Shown: positions 54,068 through 62,751 of the stretch, piece after piece | Layout: each line of letters starts with the position of its first letter | Position numbering within the stretch: position 1 is the stretch's first letter | Assembly (NCBI RefSeq): GCF_038592985.1 | Contig: NZ_CP151951.1 | Span: 1,975,001-2,039,000 of the forward strand | DNA: 64,000 nucleotides | Reading direction: 5' to 3' | Origin: Paenibacillus sp. FSL R10-2782 | Lineage (GTDB): Bacteria > Bacillota > Bacilli > Paenibacillales > Paenibacillaceae | Notes under the pieces: generated by a model | The model's database searches: none | What the model was told of the DNA's origin: nothing | Seen by the model: only the letters and a program-made list of their open reading frames with translations | Position numbers and translations under genes: made by a program

Positions 54068-54958
54068 TTAATTGCGACGAGCTGTTCGCTCTATGCCATC
54101 AGCGATTACTTTGTACAGTTGGTGCGGCAGATCGTGTCCCATGCCGTCAACCAACATTAGCTCGGCGCCCGGGATGGCAGAAGCCGTGTCCTCGCCACAT
54201 GCTGGGACGAACAGGGGATCGTCCACCCCATGAATGACAAGTGCTGGTACTTTTATGGTCGCCAGCCGCGGACGTCGGTCACCGGAGACAGCGATCGCAG
54301 CAATTTGTCGTCCGACACTGCCTGGATCGTAGGCTCGCTGGACTTCCTCCAGAATGAGCGCCCGATAAGCGTCCTCTTCAAACGGATAGCCGGTGCCGGC
54401 GATGCGTTTGGCAAAAGCGAGGCTGTGCGTCAAAAATCCTGCTTCATTCTCAAATGGGTTCGGCGCCGGTGTAGTCATCATCGCCATGACTTCCGGGGAA
54501 GATTGCGGAAGGGCAGCATTACCGGAACTGGACATGATGGAAGTGAGTGATAAAACCCGTTCAGGGTATTCACTGGCTGCAATCTGGGCGATCATTCCGC
54601 CCATCGACCTGCCAACGAAATGTGCCTGGTCAATTGAAAGGGCGTTTAGCAGTTCGATAGCGTCGTTGGACATGTCATCGAGAGTGTAAGGGATGTCCGG
54701 TCGCTGTCCCGACATGAGAGCAGTCGCCAGTGCGTCAAAATCTAGCGTCTGATAATGGCTAAAGTGCGTCGAGCAACCTACGTCGCGATTGTCAAAGCGA
54801 ATCACGCGAAAGCCCCGCGCTGCTAATATCCGACAAAACGAAACCGTCCATCGGATCATCTGGGTTCCAAGCCCGGCGATTAGGATAATAGCCTCGTCAT
54901 TTTCGTTACCGAAACTGTCATAGGCCAAATTGATGCCGTTTACTTTCAGGATGTTCAT
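54068..54958 (-). CDS. Alpha/beta hydrolase
   Basis: A 296-residue alpha/beta-hydrolase: AIILIAGLGTQMIRW (oxyanion region), FVGRSMGGMIAQIAA (nucleophile elbow G-x-S-x-G), DDPLFVPACGEDTA and DGMGHDLPHQ (catalytic His). The substrate is unknown. ATG 54958 has GGAGG 11 bases upstream; a TTG six codons earlier overlaps that site. It lies 18 bases downstream of the DUF1330 gene stop, in one operon. Confidence 0.86.
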   Translation of the reverse strand: MNILKVNGINLAYDSFGNENDEAIILIAGLGTQMIRWTVSFCRILAARGFRVIRFDNRDVGCSTHFSHYQTLDFDALATALMSGQRPDIPYTLDDMSNDAIELLNALSIDQAHFVGRSMGGMIAQIAASEYPERVLSLTSIMSSSGNAALPQSSPEVMAMMTTPAPNPFENEAGFLTHSLAFAKRIAGTGYPFEEDAYRALILEEVQRAYDPGSVGRQIAAIAVSGDRRPRLATIKVPALVIHGVDDPLFVPACGEDTASAIPGAELMLVDGMGHDLPHQLYKVIADGIERTARRN

Positions 54959-54976
54959 GATCGTCTTCTCCTCCAA

Positions 54977-55417
54977 TTAATTCGATATCGGAAATTCTGT
55001 CATAGGCAGAAGGCGTGAATCTTCGACCGCTGCAGTCCGATGCCCGATACCAGCCAGGTAGTCTTGATGACTTGAAAAAGCAAGAAAAGACTGCGCGCTG
55101 CTCTGGCGGATCAGCATAACAAGATCCCATCTTTCGTCTTCGGGTCCGATAAGAAACTCTCCGCCATCGCCAAGAAACAGCACTTCACCTCCGCTTTCAC
55201 GGAGAAATGGGAGGGTGTGCTCAATGTAGCGGTTGAAAGCTTCGGCACCGCTGATTGGGACCTCCGGTGTTAGTTCGGGATTGGCTGTGTAATCGGCAAC
55301 ATCACGAAAACGCAGCAGGTTCAACATGACGATGCTGCCCTCAATGCCTCGTTGCATAAACCTCATGCCAGCGCGTTGCGATGGTTCGATGTAACGAATA
55401 GATTCAAACTCTTTCAT
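54977..55417 (-). CDS. DUF1330-like protein (dimeric alpha-beta barrel)
   Basis: A 146-residue protein: GSIVMLNLLRFRDVADYTA, SGAEAFNRYIEHTLPFLRESGGEVLFLGDG and WDLVMLIRQSSAQSFLAFSSHQDY. The pattern is that of DUF1330/NIPSNAP-like ferredoxin-fold proteins, often small monooxygenase-like subunits. AGGAG lies five bases before ATG 55417. It leads the hydrolase gene, so the pair may act on one substrate (inference). Confidence 0.78.
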   Translation of the reverse strand: MKEFESIRYIEPSQRAGMRFMQRGIEGSIVMLNLLRFRDVADYTANPELTPEVPISGAEAFNRYIEHTLPFLRESGGEVLFLGDGGEFLIGPEDERWDLVMLIRQSSAQSFLAFSSHQDYLAGIGHRTAAVEDSRLLPMTEFPISN

Positions 55418-55472
55418 AGCGGCTCCTTTCGTAGTTCCTTTTTTAAATATTTACGCCTCCATATGCTCTCAT

Positions 55473-56084
55473 TCATAAGTTCCCTTCAGGGAATGCATTA
55501 GCGGATAATTTTTTGACATGGTTTCTGATATCAGGTGCCCAGTCATCAATGAAGTGGTAAAAACGACCCAAATCACCAGCATACAGTGCCCGCAGAGCTT
55601 CTTCGTATTGATGGAAGTTCCCGGCCATAGCTGTCATGAAGTTATATGTTGCTTCTTGTGACTCTCGGATATTGCTCTGTTTTTCTCCAGCACGGCGAGC
55701 CTCATCAATGAGTTTTCGTAATGTTACCGACGCCCCTCCAGGTTGACTCTTGAGCCATTCCCAATGCCGTGGCAATAACGTAACCTCACCGGATACAACC
55801 CCCAGCTTGGGTCGACCGACCCGCCGTATAGGCTGGTGATTCACTTCCGTACCGGGTAGGTCACCTAACTGTTCTCCTAATCGTTTGAGCACATCATCTG
55901 TCTTCTCACGAAAATCAACATCTATTGGCTTCCCTGTGGAATCGTCAAATATAAGCAACTGTGTGAGGTCTCTGTCATCCAGAGCATCCTTCACTGTAGT
56001 AACAACGTGCTGTAACGAACCACTGGCGACGACTCCCACACCCAAAAATGCCGTGCAGTAAAAGTGCGTTAGGGCATTACTCAT
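55473..56084 (-). CDS. DUF2239 family protein, likely DNA-binding
   Basis: A 203-residue DUF2239 protein. The first 85 residues contain FDDSTGKPIDVDFREKTDDVL. The middle (about 100-140) reads GRPKLGVVSGEVTLLPRHWEWLKSQ then GASVTLRKLIDEARR, a strand-helix-helix pattern like ribbon-helix-helix DNA-binding domains. The family has no established role. AGGAGG lies five bases before ATG 56084. The promoter carries two TACCCGGGTA palindromes, which fits autoregulation by this protein (inference). Confidence 0.82.
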   Translation of the reverse strand: MSNALTHFYCTAFLGVGVVASGSLQHVVTTVKDALDDRDLTQLLIFDDSTGKPIDVDFREKTDDVLKRLGEQLGDLPGTEVNHQPIRRVGRPKLGVVSGEVTLLPRHWEWLKSQPGGASVTLRKLIDEARRAGEKQSNIRESQEATYNFMTAMAGNFHQYEEALRALYAGDLGRFYHFIDDWAPDIRNHVKKLSANAFPEGNL

Positions 56085-56112
56085 GCTGACCTCCTCTCTG
56101 ATTGCCTCACCA

Positions 56113-56141
56113 ATTATACCCGGGTAAAAATAAAAAATCAA
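56113..56141 (-). promoter_or_regulatory. Promoter of the DUF2239 gene
   Basis: On the minus strand TTGATT (complement of 56136-56141), exactly 17 bases, TATAAT (complement of 56113-56118). The -35 lies in one palindrome arm and the -10 touches the other palindrome. Confidence 0.8.
56117..56126. promoter_or_regulatory. Operator-like palindrome, site 1
   Basis: TACCCGGGTA, overlapping the -10 of the DUF2239 promoter. Confidence 0.75.
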
Positions 56142-56165
56142 TATTACCCGGGTAATATTGATTTT
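56134..56165. promoter_or_regulatory. Operator-like palindrome, site 2 (32 bp perfect)
   Basis: A perfect 32-bp palindrome centred between 56149 and 56150 with core TACCCGGGTA (56145-56154). Its centre is 28 bases from that of site 1. It covers the -35. Confidence 0.8.
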
Positions 56166-56228
56166 GCCGTTCGTTATGGAGGAAATAAATGCAAAAGACG
56201 CGGCCTAAGAGGACCGCGCTGTTGAGGG

Positions 56229-56348
56229 CTAAGTGAAATACTGTTTTAATGCATAGCAATAAGTCTTTAGTGTGTTGTTGCTTTTACAGGAACAACTGAA
56301 ACTCCTACCTCATCCAACATCATTAAGAATTACTTCTTGTACTCTCAT
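56229..56348 (-). pseudogene. Tyrosine recombinase remnant
   Basis: From ATG 56348 the minus strand reads MRVQEVILNDVG then a stop; continuing in shifted frames it gives GVSVVPVK and NNTLKTYCYALKQYF. These pieces match in order the N-terminal end of Tn554-type/phage-type tyrosine integrases as I remember them (MxVQEVIL...PVxPVxKYxxYL...NTxKTYCYALKxYF). The rest is deleted. It is a scar of a mobile element beside the nrd operon. Confidence 0.65.
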
Positions 56349-56401
56349 AACGCCACTCCCAATGAAAAACTTTAAAGCTATAGTTAATATTTCTTTTAAA
56401 C

Positions 56402-56450
56402 AAAAAATAGAGGAGATTAGTTCATATAATGAACTAACCATCCTCTATTT
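56402..56450 (-). terminator. Terminator of the nrdIEF operon
   Basis: Outer arms AAATAGAGGA (56405-56414) and TCCTCTATTT (56441-56450), inner TTAGTTCAT/ATGAACTAA, and a T run on the minus strand. Confidence 0.9.
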
Positions 56451-56480
56451 ACGTTACTACAATTAACACGATCTAATTAC

Positions 56481-57446
56481 CTACACTCCAAAATTAAAAT
56501 CATCATCAGTCAGCGGCTCCACATTCATTGCACGCACGTAGCCGTTTCCTTTTTTAGAAAAGAAATCATGCTGCTTGGTGTGAGTGCTGATGCCGTTGAT
56601 TACAATTGGATTGACTTCTTCTTCTTCAAACAGTGGATCAAAGCCCAGGTTCATCATAGCCTTATTGGCGTTGTAGCGTAAAAAGACTTTGACATCGTCC
56701 ACCAGCCCGATGGGAGCATAAATTTGCTCGGTGTATTGTTCCTCGTTATTGTGCAAGTAGCGCAGCAACCCTACCAGCGTCTGGTACAGATCCCGTTGCT
56801 CTTCCTCGTCCAGCTCTGCATAAATCTCCTGTGCCAGCACACCCACATAAACACCGTGAATACTTTCGTCCCGTAAAATCAAGTCGATAATTTCTCCGCT
56901 GCATGTCATCTTGCCCTGACCCGCCAGATAGAGAGGATAGAAGAAGCCGCTATAAAATAAATAGCTTTCTAACAGCACAGACGCTGCCATAGCGAGATAC
57001 AAGTCTTTTGGTGCATGAATATTCAAATAATACTGACGAATGGTTTCCGCCTTGGTCTGAAGATACGGATTTTCCTCTACCCAACGGAATATATCATCGA
57101 TCTCTTCCGTAGAAGCTAGGGTTGTAAAAATGCTGCTGTACGACTTCGCATGAATTTGCTCCATCATCGCCATAAAGCTTAGTACAGCTTTGCGTTGCAG
57201 CCCGTCCACATGCTCCATAATTTGCGGCATACCTACGCCGCCTTGAATCGTATCCAGCAACGTTAAGCCGCCTAATACTTTCATATAGGCTTCTTTTTCA
57301 ATATCACTGAGGGTTACCCAACTCATTTTATCGTCGGACAGCGGAATTTCATCATCCGTCCAAAATTGCATAATGTTCTGATTCCAGAACATCAGTGTAA
57401 AATCATCGTCCGAGCGATTCCAGTTTACAGCTTGTATACCTGTCAT
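56481..57446 (-). CDS. nrdF: Class Ib ribonucleotide reductase, beta subunit
   Basis: A 321-residue ferritin-like protein with the metal ligands in [14 protein letters not shown] and [10 protein letters not shown] and the helix [11 protein letters not shown]. It holds the dimanganese-tyrosyl radical cofactor that NrdE uses to reduce ribonucleotides. GGGAGAATGC precedes ATG 57446. It lies 207 bases after nrdE, an unusually long gap for this operon, with a CAGCTTCCG/CGGAAGCTG inverted repeat in it. Confidence 0.93.
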   Translation of the reverse strand: MTGIQAVNWNRSDDDFTLMFWNQNIMQFWTDDEIPLSDDKMSWVTLSDIEKEAYMKVLGGLTLLDTIQGGVGMPQIMEHVDGLQRKAVLSFMAMMEQIHAKSYSSIFTTLASTEEIDDIFRWVEENPYLQTKAETIRQYYLNIHAPKDLYLAMAASVLLESYLFYSGFFYPLYLAGQGKMTCSGEIIDLILRDESIHGVYVGVLAQEIYAELDEEEQRDLYQTLVGLLRYLHNNEEQYTEQIYAPIGLVDDVKVFLRYNANKAMMNLGFDPLFEEEEVNPIVINGISTHTKQHDFFSKKGNGYVRAMNVEPLTDDDFNFGV

Positions 57447-57653
57447 TGTTTAGCATTCTCCCTTCAGCTTCCGAGATTTCCTAGAGTCATAACGAAATGA
57501 CATAGGCGAATCATCGTTTGCTTGACATACGGAAGCTGCATCCGCGAGGCCGTGTCCCAACCCATAAAGGGCAGAACATCACGCTGGATACAGCTTCTAA
57601 TGAAAAGCATCGATATATATGAGGACTTCTAATGTTAATTTATGAGTACGGTC

Positions 57654-59738
57654 TTAGACCGAGCAGGTGAGGCACTCTTCTACAGACAGCTTTTTGGTAC
57701 GTGTGTAGTACAACGATTTGAGTCCTTTGTGAGCAGCATACAGATAGCAACGTGCCAATTGGCGTGTAGTCACGTCACTGTTCACATGAAGCACGGTTGA
57801 AATTCCTTGATCCACGTGAGGCTGAATTTCTGCAATCAGGTCAAGCACTTTGAATTGATCCATTTGATACGCGGATTTATAAAAGAACACATTATCTCTT
57901 TGCAAGTAAGGCATTGGATAATAGGTCGTCGAGTTCGCATAGGTACGTGTTTCAATTTGTTCCACGATAGGCATTACGCTGGACGTCGCATTTTGAATAT
58001 ATGAAATGCTGGCCGTCGGCGCAATCGCCATACGGTACGCGTGATACAGGCCGTTCTTCTGCACATCTGCTTTCAGCTTGTCCCAATCCTCTGGAGAAGG
58101 AATATAAATACCGCCAAATAGCTCTTGTACGCGTTCCGTTGTCGGACGGTAATCGGTGTTCAGATAACGGTCAAAATACACCCCAGTCGCGTAATCCGAT
58201 TCCTCAAAGCCATAAAAGCTTTGTCCGGCCGCTTGCGCGATCTCCATGCTCTTCTCCAGCGAGTGATAGTTCATCGTCATAAAGAAGGTACGGACAAAAT
58301 CCTTCGCTTCGTTGCTTTCATAAGCAATTTTGTTCTTGGCAAGGTAGCCGTGCAGGTTCATGACACCCAGACCGACAGAATGCATCTCACGGTTTGCCTT
58401 GGCAACACCCGGCGCGTTTGCGACTTGAGTCATATCGCTGACCGAGGTCAGGGCAATCATTCCCTCGTGAACGGATTCGCGGATTTTGCCATGCTCCATC
58501 ACATTTACAATGTTGAGAGAAGCCAGATTACAGCTGATATCCCGACGGATTGTATCCTGTTGGCCGTAATTTGTAATTTCAGAGGTTTCCTGTAATTGGA
58601 AAATTTCTGTGCACAGGTTCGACATTTTAACCTGACCTACGTTTTTAAGGGCATGTGCTTGATTCGCGTTACTTTTGTTCATCATGTATGGATAGCCGGA
58701 TTCCAGCTGGATCATGGCAATTTTGGTCAACATGTCACGCGCGCTCATCGCAACCTTTTTCTTCACCCGGTCGTCAGCGAGCAATGTATCGTACATTTCA
58801 TCCAGATCCATATCGTCCAGATGCGTACCGTAAGCCTTGTACACACTATAAGGAGCGAATACATGCAGCGGCTCATTATCCTGAGCCAGCTTATAAAAGC
58901 GGTTCGGAACAATCAGTCCGATGGAGAGTGTCTTGAGGCGTACTCTTTCGTCGGCATTGATTTTTTTACTATCCAGGAACTCCAGTACATCCCAACCGAA
59001 AATGTTGTAGTATGCAGCGCCGGAACCTTTACGTTGACCCATCTGATCCGCGTAGGAGAAGCCGTCCTCCATCAGTTTCAGCACAGGCATAATGCCTTTA
59101 GCCGCGCCCTCCACACCTTTAATCGCTTCGCCACGTGACCGCAGTTTCGACAGGTTGACCGCGACACCGCCGCCGATTTTGGACAACTGCATGCAAGTGT
59201 TCAGCACGTAGTTGATCGAGTTGAGAGAGTCGTCCATTTCGAGCAGGAAGCAGGATACCAATTCCCCACGACGGCTTTTGCCTGCATTCAGGAAGGTTGG
59301 TGTTGCCGGCTGGAGACGCTGCTCCATCATCGAGCGGGACAACAAGCGCGCTGTATCGGCGTTACCGCGTCCCAAATGCAGGGCGACGACCGCCACCCGG
59401 TCAGGATAGTGCTCCAGATAAACCTTACGGTCATTGCTTTTCACTGCATAATCCGTATAAAACTTGGATGCTGCCATATAGGAAGGGAATTTAAAATGAT
59501 AACTATGAGTGATATGGAAAATATCCTTAATTTCGTCAGATGTATAGCTACTATAGAAATTTTCGTAATAATCATTCTCAATCATGTAGAGCACTTGAGC
59601 CGCTGTATCTGCAAACTTCAAGCTCCGTTCTTCGACTTCCTTCATAAATTCGTCTACAGCCTCTTGGTCCTTTTCCAATTGGAAAAAGCCATCTGTATCG
59701 CGTTTCATCAACATGTTGTTCAGTTCAATATGCCGCAA
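57654..59738 (-). CDS. nrdE: Class Ib ribonucleotide reductase, alpha subunit
   Basis: A 694-residue NrdE: ATPTFLNAGKSRRGELVSCFLLEMDDSL (catalytic cysteine region), NLCTEIFQ (N-x-C-x-E active site), and the C-terminal CLTC pair that receives electrons from glutaredoxin/NrdH. It reduces NDPs to dNDPs. The start is TTG 59738, about six bases after GGGGGTGAG, overlapping the nrdI stop by 14 bases. Confidence 0.94.
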   Translation of the reverse strand: MRHIELNNMLMKRDTDGFFQLEKDQEAVDEFMKEVEERSLKFADTAAQVLYMIENDYYENFYSSYTSDEIKDIFHITHSYHFKFPSYMAASKFYTDYAVKSNDRKVYLEHYPDRVAVVALHLGRGNADTARLLSRSMMEQRLQPATPTFLNAGKSRRGELVSCFLLEMDDSLNSINYVLNTCMQLSKIGGGVAVNLSKLRSRGEAIKGVEGAAKGIMPVLKLMEDGFSYADQMGQRKGSGAAYYNIFGWDVLEFLDSKKINADERVRLKTLSIGLIVPNRFYKLAQDNEPLHVFAPYSVYKAYGTHLDDMDLDEMYDTLLADDRVKKKVAMSARDMLTKIAMIQLESGYPYMMNKSNANQAHALKNVGQVKMSNLCTEIFQLQETSEITNYGQQDTIRRDISCNLASLNIVNVMEHGKIRESVHEGMIALTSVSDMTQVANAPGVAKANREMHSVGLGVMNLHGYLAKNKIAYESNEAKDFVRTFFMTMNYHSLEKSMEIAQAAGQSFYGFEESDYATGVYFDRYLNTDYRPTTERVQELFGGIYIPSPEDWDKLKADVQKNGLYHAYRMAIAPTASISYIQNATSSVMPIVEQIETRTYANSTTYYPMPYLQRDNVFFYKSAYQMDQFKVLDLIAEIQPHVDQGISTVLHVNSDVTTRQLARCYLYAAHKGLKSLYYTRTKKLSVEECLTCSV

Positions 59739-60084
59739 CTCGGCTCACCCCCTGTTTGAAACGCTCTACATCGCCGAACGTTCCGGATAATTCAAATTTA
59801 CTGATGACAGGCACGTTGTAATGGTCGGAGATCAAATCCGCGCTTTTGGCAAAGCTCTCGCCCCAATTACGGTTGCCGCTGGCAGCTACACCCACGAGGT
59901 TTTGAGCATTTTTTTGCAAAAAGGAAGATACCCTCTCAGGTATCTGTCCAAACCCCGTTGTATATGTAATGAGTACGTATGGTTCCTCTATAGTCATTTG
60001 CTCCTGGATTTGGACCGCCGGAAGCTTGAGCTTCCCGATAAATCTTTTTACATTGCCGGTCTTGGAATCATAGGCAATCAGCAT
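59725..60084 (-). CDS. nrdI: Flavodoxin-like NrdI
   Basis: A 119-residue flavodoxin-like protein: MLIAYDSKTGNVKRFI, YVLITYTTGFGQIPERV, VGVAASGNRNWGESFAKSAD and FELSGTFGDVERF. NrdI supplies oxidant for manganese cofactor assembly in NrdF. ATG 60084 was chosen because AAGGAGG lies nine bases upstream; an ATG right after the site is too close. It is the first gene of nrdIEF. Confidence 0.93.
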   Translation of the reverse strand: MLIAYDSKTGNVKRFIGKLKLPAVQIQEQMTIEEPYVLITYTTGFGQIPERVSSFLQKNAQNLVGVAASGNRNWGESFAKSADLISDHYNVPVISKFELSGTFGDVERFKQGVSRVAAY

Positions 60085-60252
60085 TGTATTCATCCTCCTT
60101 GACATTTGGCAAAACAGCATCTGCCCAAGGCTCGAAATCCTGTAAAGATTTGCAACCCCTTGCTGGCTGTGCTTCGCCAAAATTTTCACGCCTATTTATA
60201 TCGGTTCTTCCATATCTGTATTTTCAAGATATATGTGTAAAATACGCGTTGC

Positions 60253-60268
60253 ACACTATATTTAGAGT
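60253..60268. promoter_or_regulatory. NrdR box 1
   Basis: ACACTATATTTAGAGT, 14 of 16 bases as the NrdR consensus ACACTATATATAGTGT. Confidence 0.75.
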
Positions 60269-60283
60269 ACGATTTCTATTTTA

Positions 60284-60299
60284 TATCTATATATAGGTG
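60284..60299. promoter_or_regulatory. NrdR box 2
   Basis: Core CTATATATAG at 60287-60296, centred exactly 31 bases from box 1, as is typical for paired NrdR boxes. Confidence 0.7.
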
Positions 60300-60420
60300 A
60301 GGTCAATCACTTTTAAAAGGTTGGGCACAAGGATTGGGGGCAAGTCCAAGCGGGGTGCGGGATAAGCAGAATAACTTTTTTTTTCGTGCGAATTTTACAA
60401 ATGTACTGGAGTTTTGAGAG

Positions 60421-60654
60421 ATGAAGATGTACGATTTGTCAATAGGAGATACAGCAGTAAATCTACCTTTTACTGTAGGGGGAATACGTATGATGGGTAA
60501 TGGATTTATGGATTCAGGGTCGTTTGATGCTATATTAAGATACCATTACATAACCGAAGGGAAGATGTACTATGCCACATATTATTGGGGAACGCATCGT
60601 ATTGAGGGAGTATCGTCAGGAGGATATACCGGAAATACGAAAATGGGTCAATGA
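60421..60654 (+). CDS. Candidate small ORF upstream of and overlapping the GNAT gene
   Basis: ATG 60421 follows GGAG at nine bases and opens a 77-codon frame (MKMYDLSIGDTAVNLPFTVG...). It overlaps the GNAT start by 83 bases in another frame. No family was recognised. It may be a leader ORF, a degraded gene, or chance. Confidence 0.28.
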   Translation: MKMYDLSIGDTAVNLPFTVGGIRMMGNGFMDSGSFDAILRYHYITEGKMYYATYYWGTHRIEGVSSGGYTGNTKMGQ

Positions 60655-61135
60655 CCCGGATATTACACGCGGTTTGAGCGATGTTTTTACTTATCCTCAT
60701 TCTCAGACGAATAGCGAAGCCTACGTACAGATGATGATCGATGGTAACTCCGAGATCAAGGGCTTTGTTATTGCACATAAAGACACACTGGACTATATTG
60801 GACAACTGGATTTATTTAAAATCAACTGGTTGAATCGGCACGCCACGCTCGGCATTGTGATTGGGCGCGATGATAACCTGGGCAAAGGCTACGGACGTGA
60901 AGCGATCCGGCTATTACAGAAATTTGTATTTCATACACTGAACCTGAATCGGCTGGAGCTGGAGGTCTATGCATACAACGAGCGTGCATATCGCTGCTAT
61001 CTGGCCTGCGGCTTCAAGGAGGAAGGTCGGCTGCGGCAAAAGCTGTTCAGGGAAGGCCAATACTATGACATCATTCAAATGGGCATTTTACGAAGTGAGT
61101 ATAAGGCTGCGGAGCAAACGACGGAATCTCGATAA
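60572..61135 (+). CDS. GNAT acetyltransferase, RimJ/RimL type
   Basis: A 187-residue GNAT: IIGERIVLREYRQEDIPEIRKWVNDPDITRG, LGIVIGRDDNLGKGYGREAIRLL (acetyl-CoA loop, GxGxGxx), LNRLELEVYAYNERAYRCYLACGFKEEGRLRQ. It acetylates an amine substrate, perhaps a protein N-terminus or antibiotic. ATG 60572 has a GGGAAG site. Its stop shares a base with the ATG of a truncated MFS gene (TAATG). Confidence 0.87.
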   Translation: MPHIIGERIVLREYRQEDIPEIRKWVNDPDITRGLSDVFTYPHSQTNSEAYVQMMIDGNSEIKGFVIAHKDTLDYIGQLDLFKINWLNRHATLGIVIGRDDNLGKGYGREAIRLLQKFVFHTLNLNRLELEVYAYNERAYRCYLACGFKEEGRLRQKLFREGQYYDIIQMGILRSEYKAAEQTTESR

Positions 61136-61293
61136 TGAAAGCACATAAGTTATTTTATTCCGTCAGCTTTCTTCAATTTTTTATGAGTGAGATTACAGGG
61201 ACTACGCTCATCTTATTTCTCTTAGCCAAAGGACTTTCTCTGCAAAGTGCGAACTTCTTACTACAGGTGCGATTGCAGACAAGCGAATCATAG
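61135..61293 (+). pseudogene. Truncated MFS transporter, N-terminal remnant
   Basis: ATG 61135 (TAATG with the GNAT stop) opens 52 codons: MKAHKLFYSVSFLQFFMSEI, then TGTTLILFLLAKGLSLQSANFLL, the first helix and loop of an MFS transporter. It then turns into unrelated sequence and stops just before a terminator. Most of a roughly 400-codon gene has been deleted. Confidence 0.7.
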
Positions 61294-61317
61294 AAGCCCG
61301 CGAGATTGCGGGCTTTT
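61294..61317 (+). terminator. Terminator after the MFS remnant
   Basis: Arms AAGCCCGC (61294-61301) and GCGGGCTT (61308-61315), then TT. Confidence 0.7.
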
Positions 61318-61345
61318 GGGGTAGATACCTGACATATTGAACATT

Positions 61346-62194
61346 TTATTCGTAATATCCCTCGGTTGATTTGCGTAATTGTTTGAATTGAATAGCATCA
61401 TGACCGAACCACACTTGAGAATTCGTCCGTGCAGCCAGAGTGCGGATTTTTTCCACCGTATCCCGGTAACCAAGCAGATCATAAATAACGCCTGGCGGCT
61501 TGACGGGTGGACCGTAGCTTTCCGCTGAATAAATAGCATCCGAAGCGAGGATGATCCCCCCTGTCTCCGGCAGTTCAATATGCAAGCCTATCATCCCCCA
61601 AGCATGCCCGCTACCAAAGTTGAGGACCTTGATGCCTTCAGCCAGTTCCAGGTTATCCTGATGGCGTTTGATTGTTTTCCACTGCAAGTGATTTTTGATC
61701 CATGCATCAATGTCCGCCCAGACATAAGCTCCTTCTTTTACATTACGGGCATAGCTCTGCAGCGCACCGTTCAACTCATCCTCATGTACGATAATGGTAG
61801 CGTTCGTGAACATTTCCAGGCACCCCGCGTGGTCCAAATGCAAATGAGAGGCAATGACGTACCTAATTTCCTCGGGTCTTACGTTCAACTGCTCCAGCCG
61901 GTTATGCAGGTAACATTCCTCACTGGCCACCCAAGGAGATGCCAATTGCGTTGATTCGGCCCAACGCCCTTCGCGGCCCATCGAGTTCGGATTACATGCT
62001 GTATCAAACAGAATCTTTCCCTCAGGATGGTCGATCAATACTGTATAAATGGGGAATTCTGCGAATTCTGTTGACGCATTAGGATTGTTAATCGTAGCCG
62101 GGTTATGCATCGCAATGATCCAGTTCTTGTCCATGCTCATTCGTCCGTTATCCATCACATACAGTTTAGGCCGCGGTTTAATAATATTTGGCAT
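61346..62194 (-). CDS. N-acyl-homoserine-lactonase-like metallo-beta-lactamase-fold protein
   Basis: A 282-residue MBL-fold enzyme: FDTACNP near the N-terminus, the dinuclear metal site HLHLDHAG, FGSGHAWGMIGLHIEL and ASDAIYSAESYGP. The order and the NPxxxGREGRW-type insert resemble the AttM/AiiB branch of AHL lactonases; a general lactonase/hydrolase role cannot be excluded. GGGAGG precedes ATG 62194. It is divergent from the HxlR regulator, which may control it. Confidence 0.82.
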   Translation of the reverse strand: MPNIIKPRPKLYVMDNGRMSMDKNWIIAMHNPATINNPNASTEFAEFPIYTVLIDHPEGKILFDTACNPNSMGREGRWAESTQLASPWVASEECYLHNRLEQLNVRPEEIRYVIASHLHLDHAGCLEMFTNATIIVHEDELNGALQSYARNVKEGAYVWADIDAWIKNHLQWKTIKRHQDNLELAEGIKVLNFGSGHAWGMIGLHIELPETGGIILASDAIYSAESYGPPVKPPGVIYDLLGYRDTVEKIRTLAARTNSQVWFGHDAIQFKQLRKSTEGYYE

Positions 62195-62325
62195 GTTTGT
62201 TTCCTCCCGATGAAGAGTAATTTACAAGTAGATCTCTGACTTCACTCGTGACGATTACGCTGCCGTAGCGGCAGGTATAGACATACCTTAATATAAAATC
62301 TAAACTTACATAAGGAGGCACTTTA

Positions 62326-62346
62326 ATGTGTCCAGGGTACTTTTAA
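62326..62346 (+). CDS. Six-codon leader ORF
   Basis: AAGGAGG at seven bases before ATG 62326, then six codons (MCPGYF) and TAA. It lies 21 bases before the HxlR start. Its strong site and short length suggest a leader peptide or translational regulator; expression is unproven. Confidence 0.35.
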   Translation: MCPGYF

Positions 62347-62367
62347 GTGCATAGGAGGGGATAGGAT

Positions 62368-62751
62368 TTGACATCTTCAATCACCAAAAAACAACCCGAC
62401 ATCACGCTGGCGGGTTGTGGCTATAGCAGAGTTCTCGACATTATTTCCAACAAGTGGACGGCGCTCGTCATTTACGCATTGGAGAATGGGCGCATCAGAT
62501 ACGGGGATATTTCAAGAAGAGTCGAGGGCATCTCCAAAAAAATGCTGACACAAACGGTACGAAAGCTGGAGCGGGATGGGCTAGTCCAACGCCATATTAC
62601 ACCAACAGTACCTGCTACTGTGGAATATTCGCTAACCCCTTTAGGCGAAACCTTACTTCTACCGATGAAAGAATTAAGACAGTGGGGCAGAACGAATTAT
62701 TCGCATGTAGAAGAGGCAAGAGTCAATTATGATCTGAAATACAGTAAGTGA
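62368..62751 (+). CDS. HxlR family regulator
   Basis: A 127-residue winged-helix protein: the cysteine LAGCGYSRVLDIISNKWTALVIYALENGRIRYGDISRRVEGISKKMLTQTVRKLERDGLV, typical HxlR. Such regulators sense electrophiles or redox change through the N-terminal cysteine. The start is TTG 62368, eight bases after AGGAGGGG. It is divergent from the lactonase-like gene. A short downstream ORF overlaps its stop. Confidence 0.88.
   Translation: MTSSITKKQPDITLAGCGYSRVLDIISNKWTALVIYALENGRIRYGDISRRVEGISKKMLTQTVRKLERDGLVQRHITPTVPATVEYSLTPLGETLLLPMKELRQWGRTNYSHVEEARVNYDLKYSK

Noticed and set aside
57447..57653. Possible extra nrd gene between nrdE and nrdF
   Set aside because: No open frame with a start signal was seen; only a 9-bp inverted repeat.
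58596..59138. Plus-strand ORF of 180 codons inside nrdE
   Set aside because: It is a shadow of the strongly conserved nrdE frame with no start signal.
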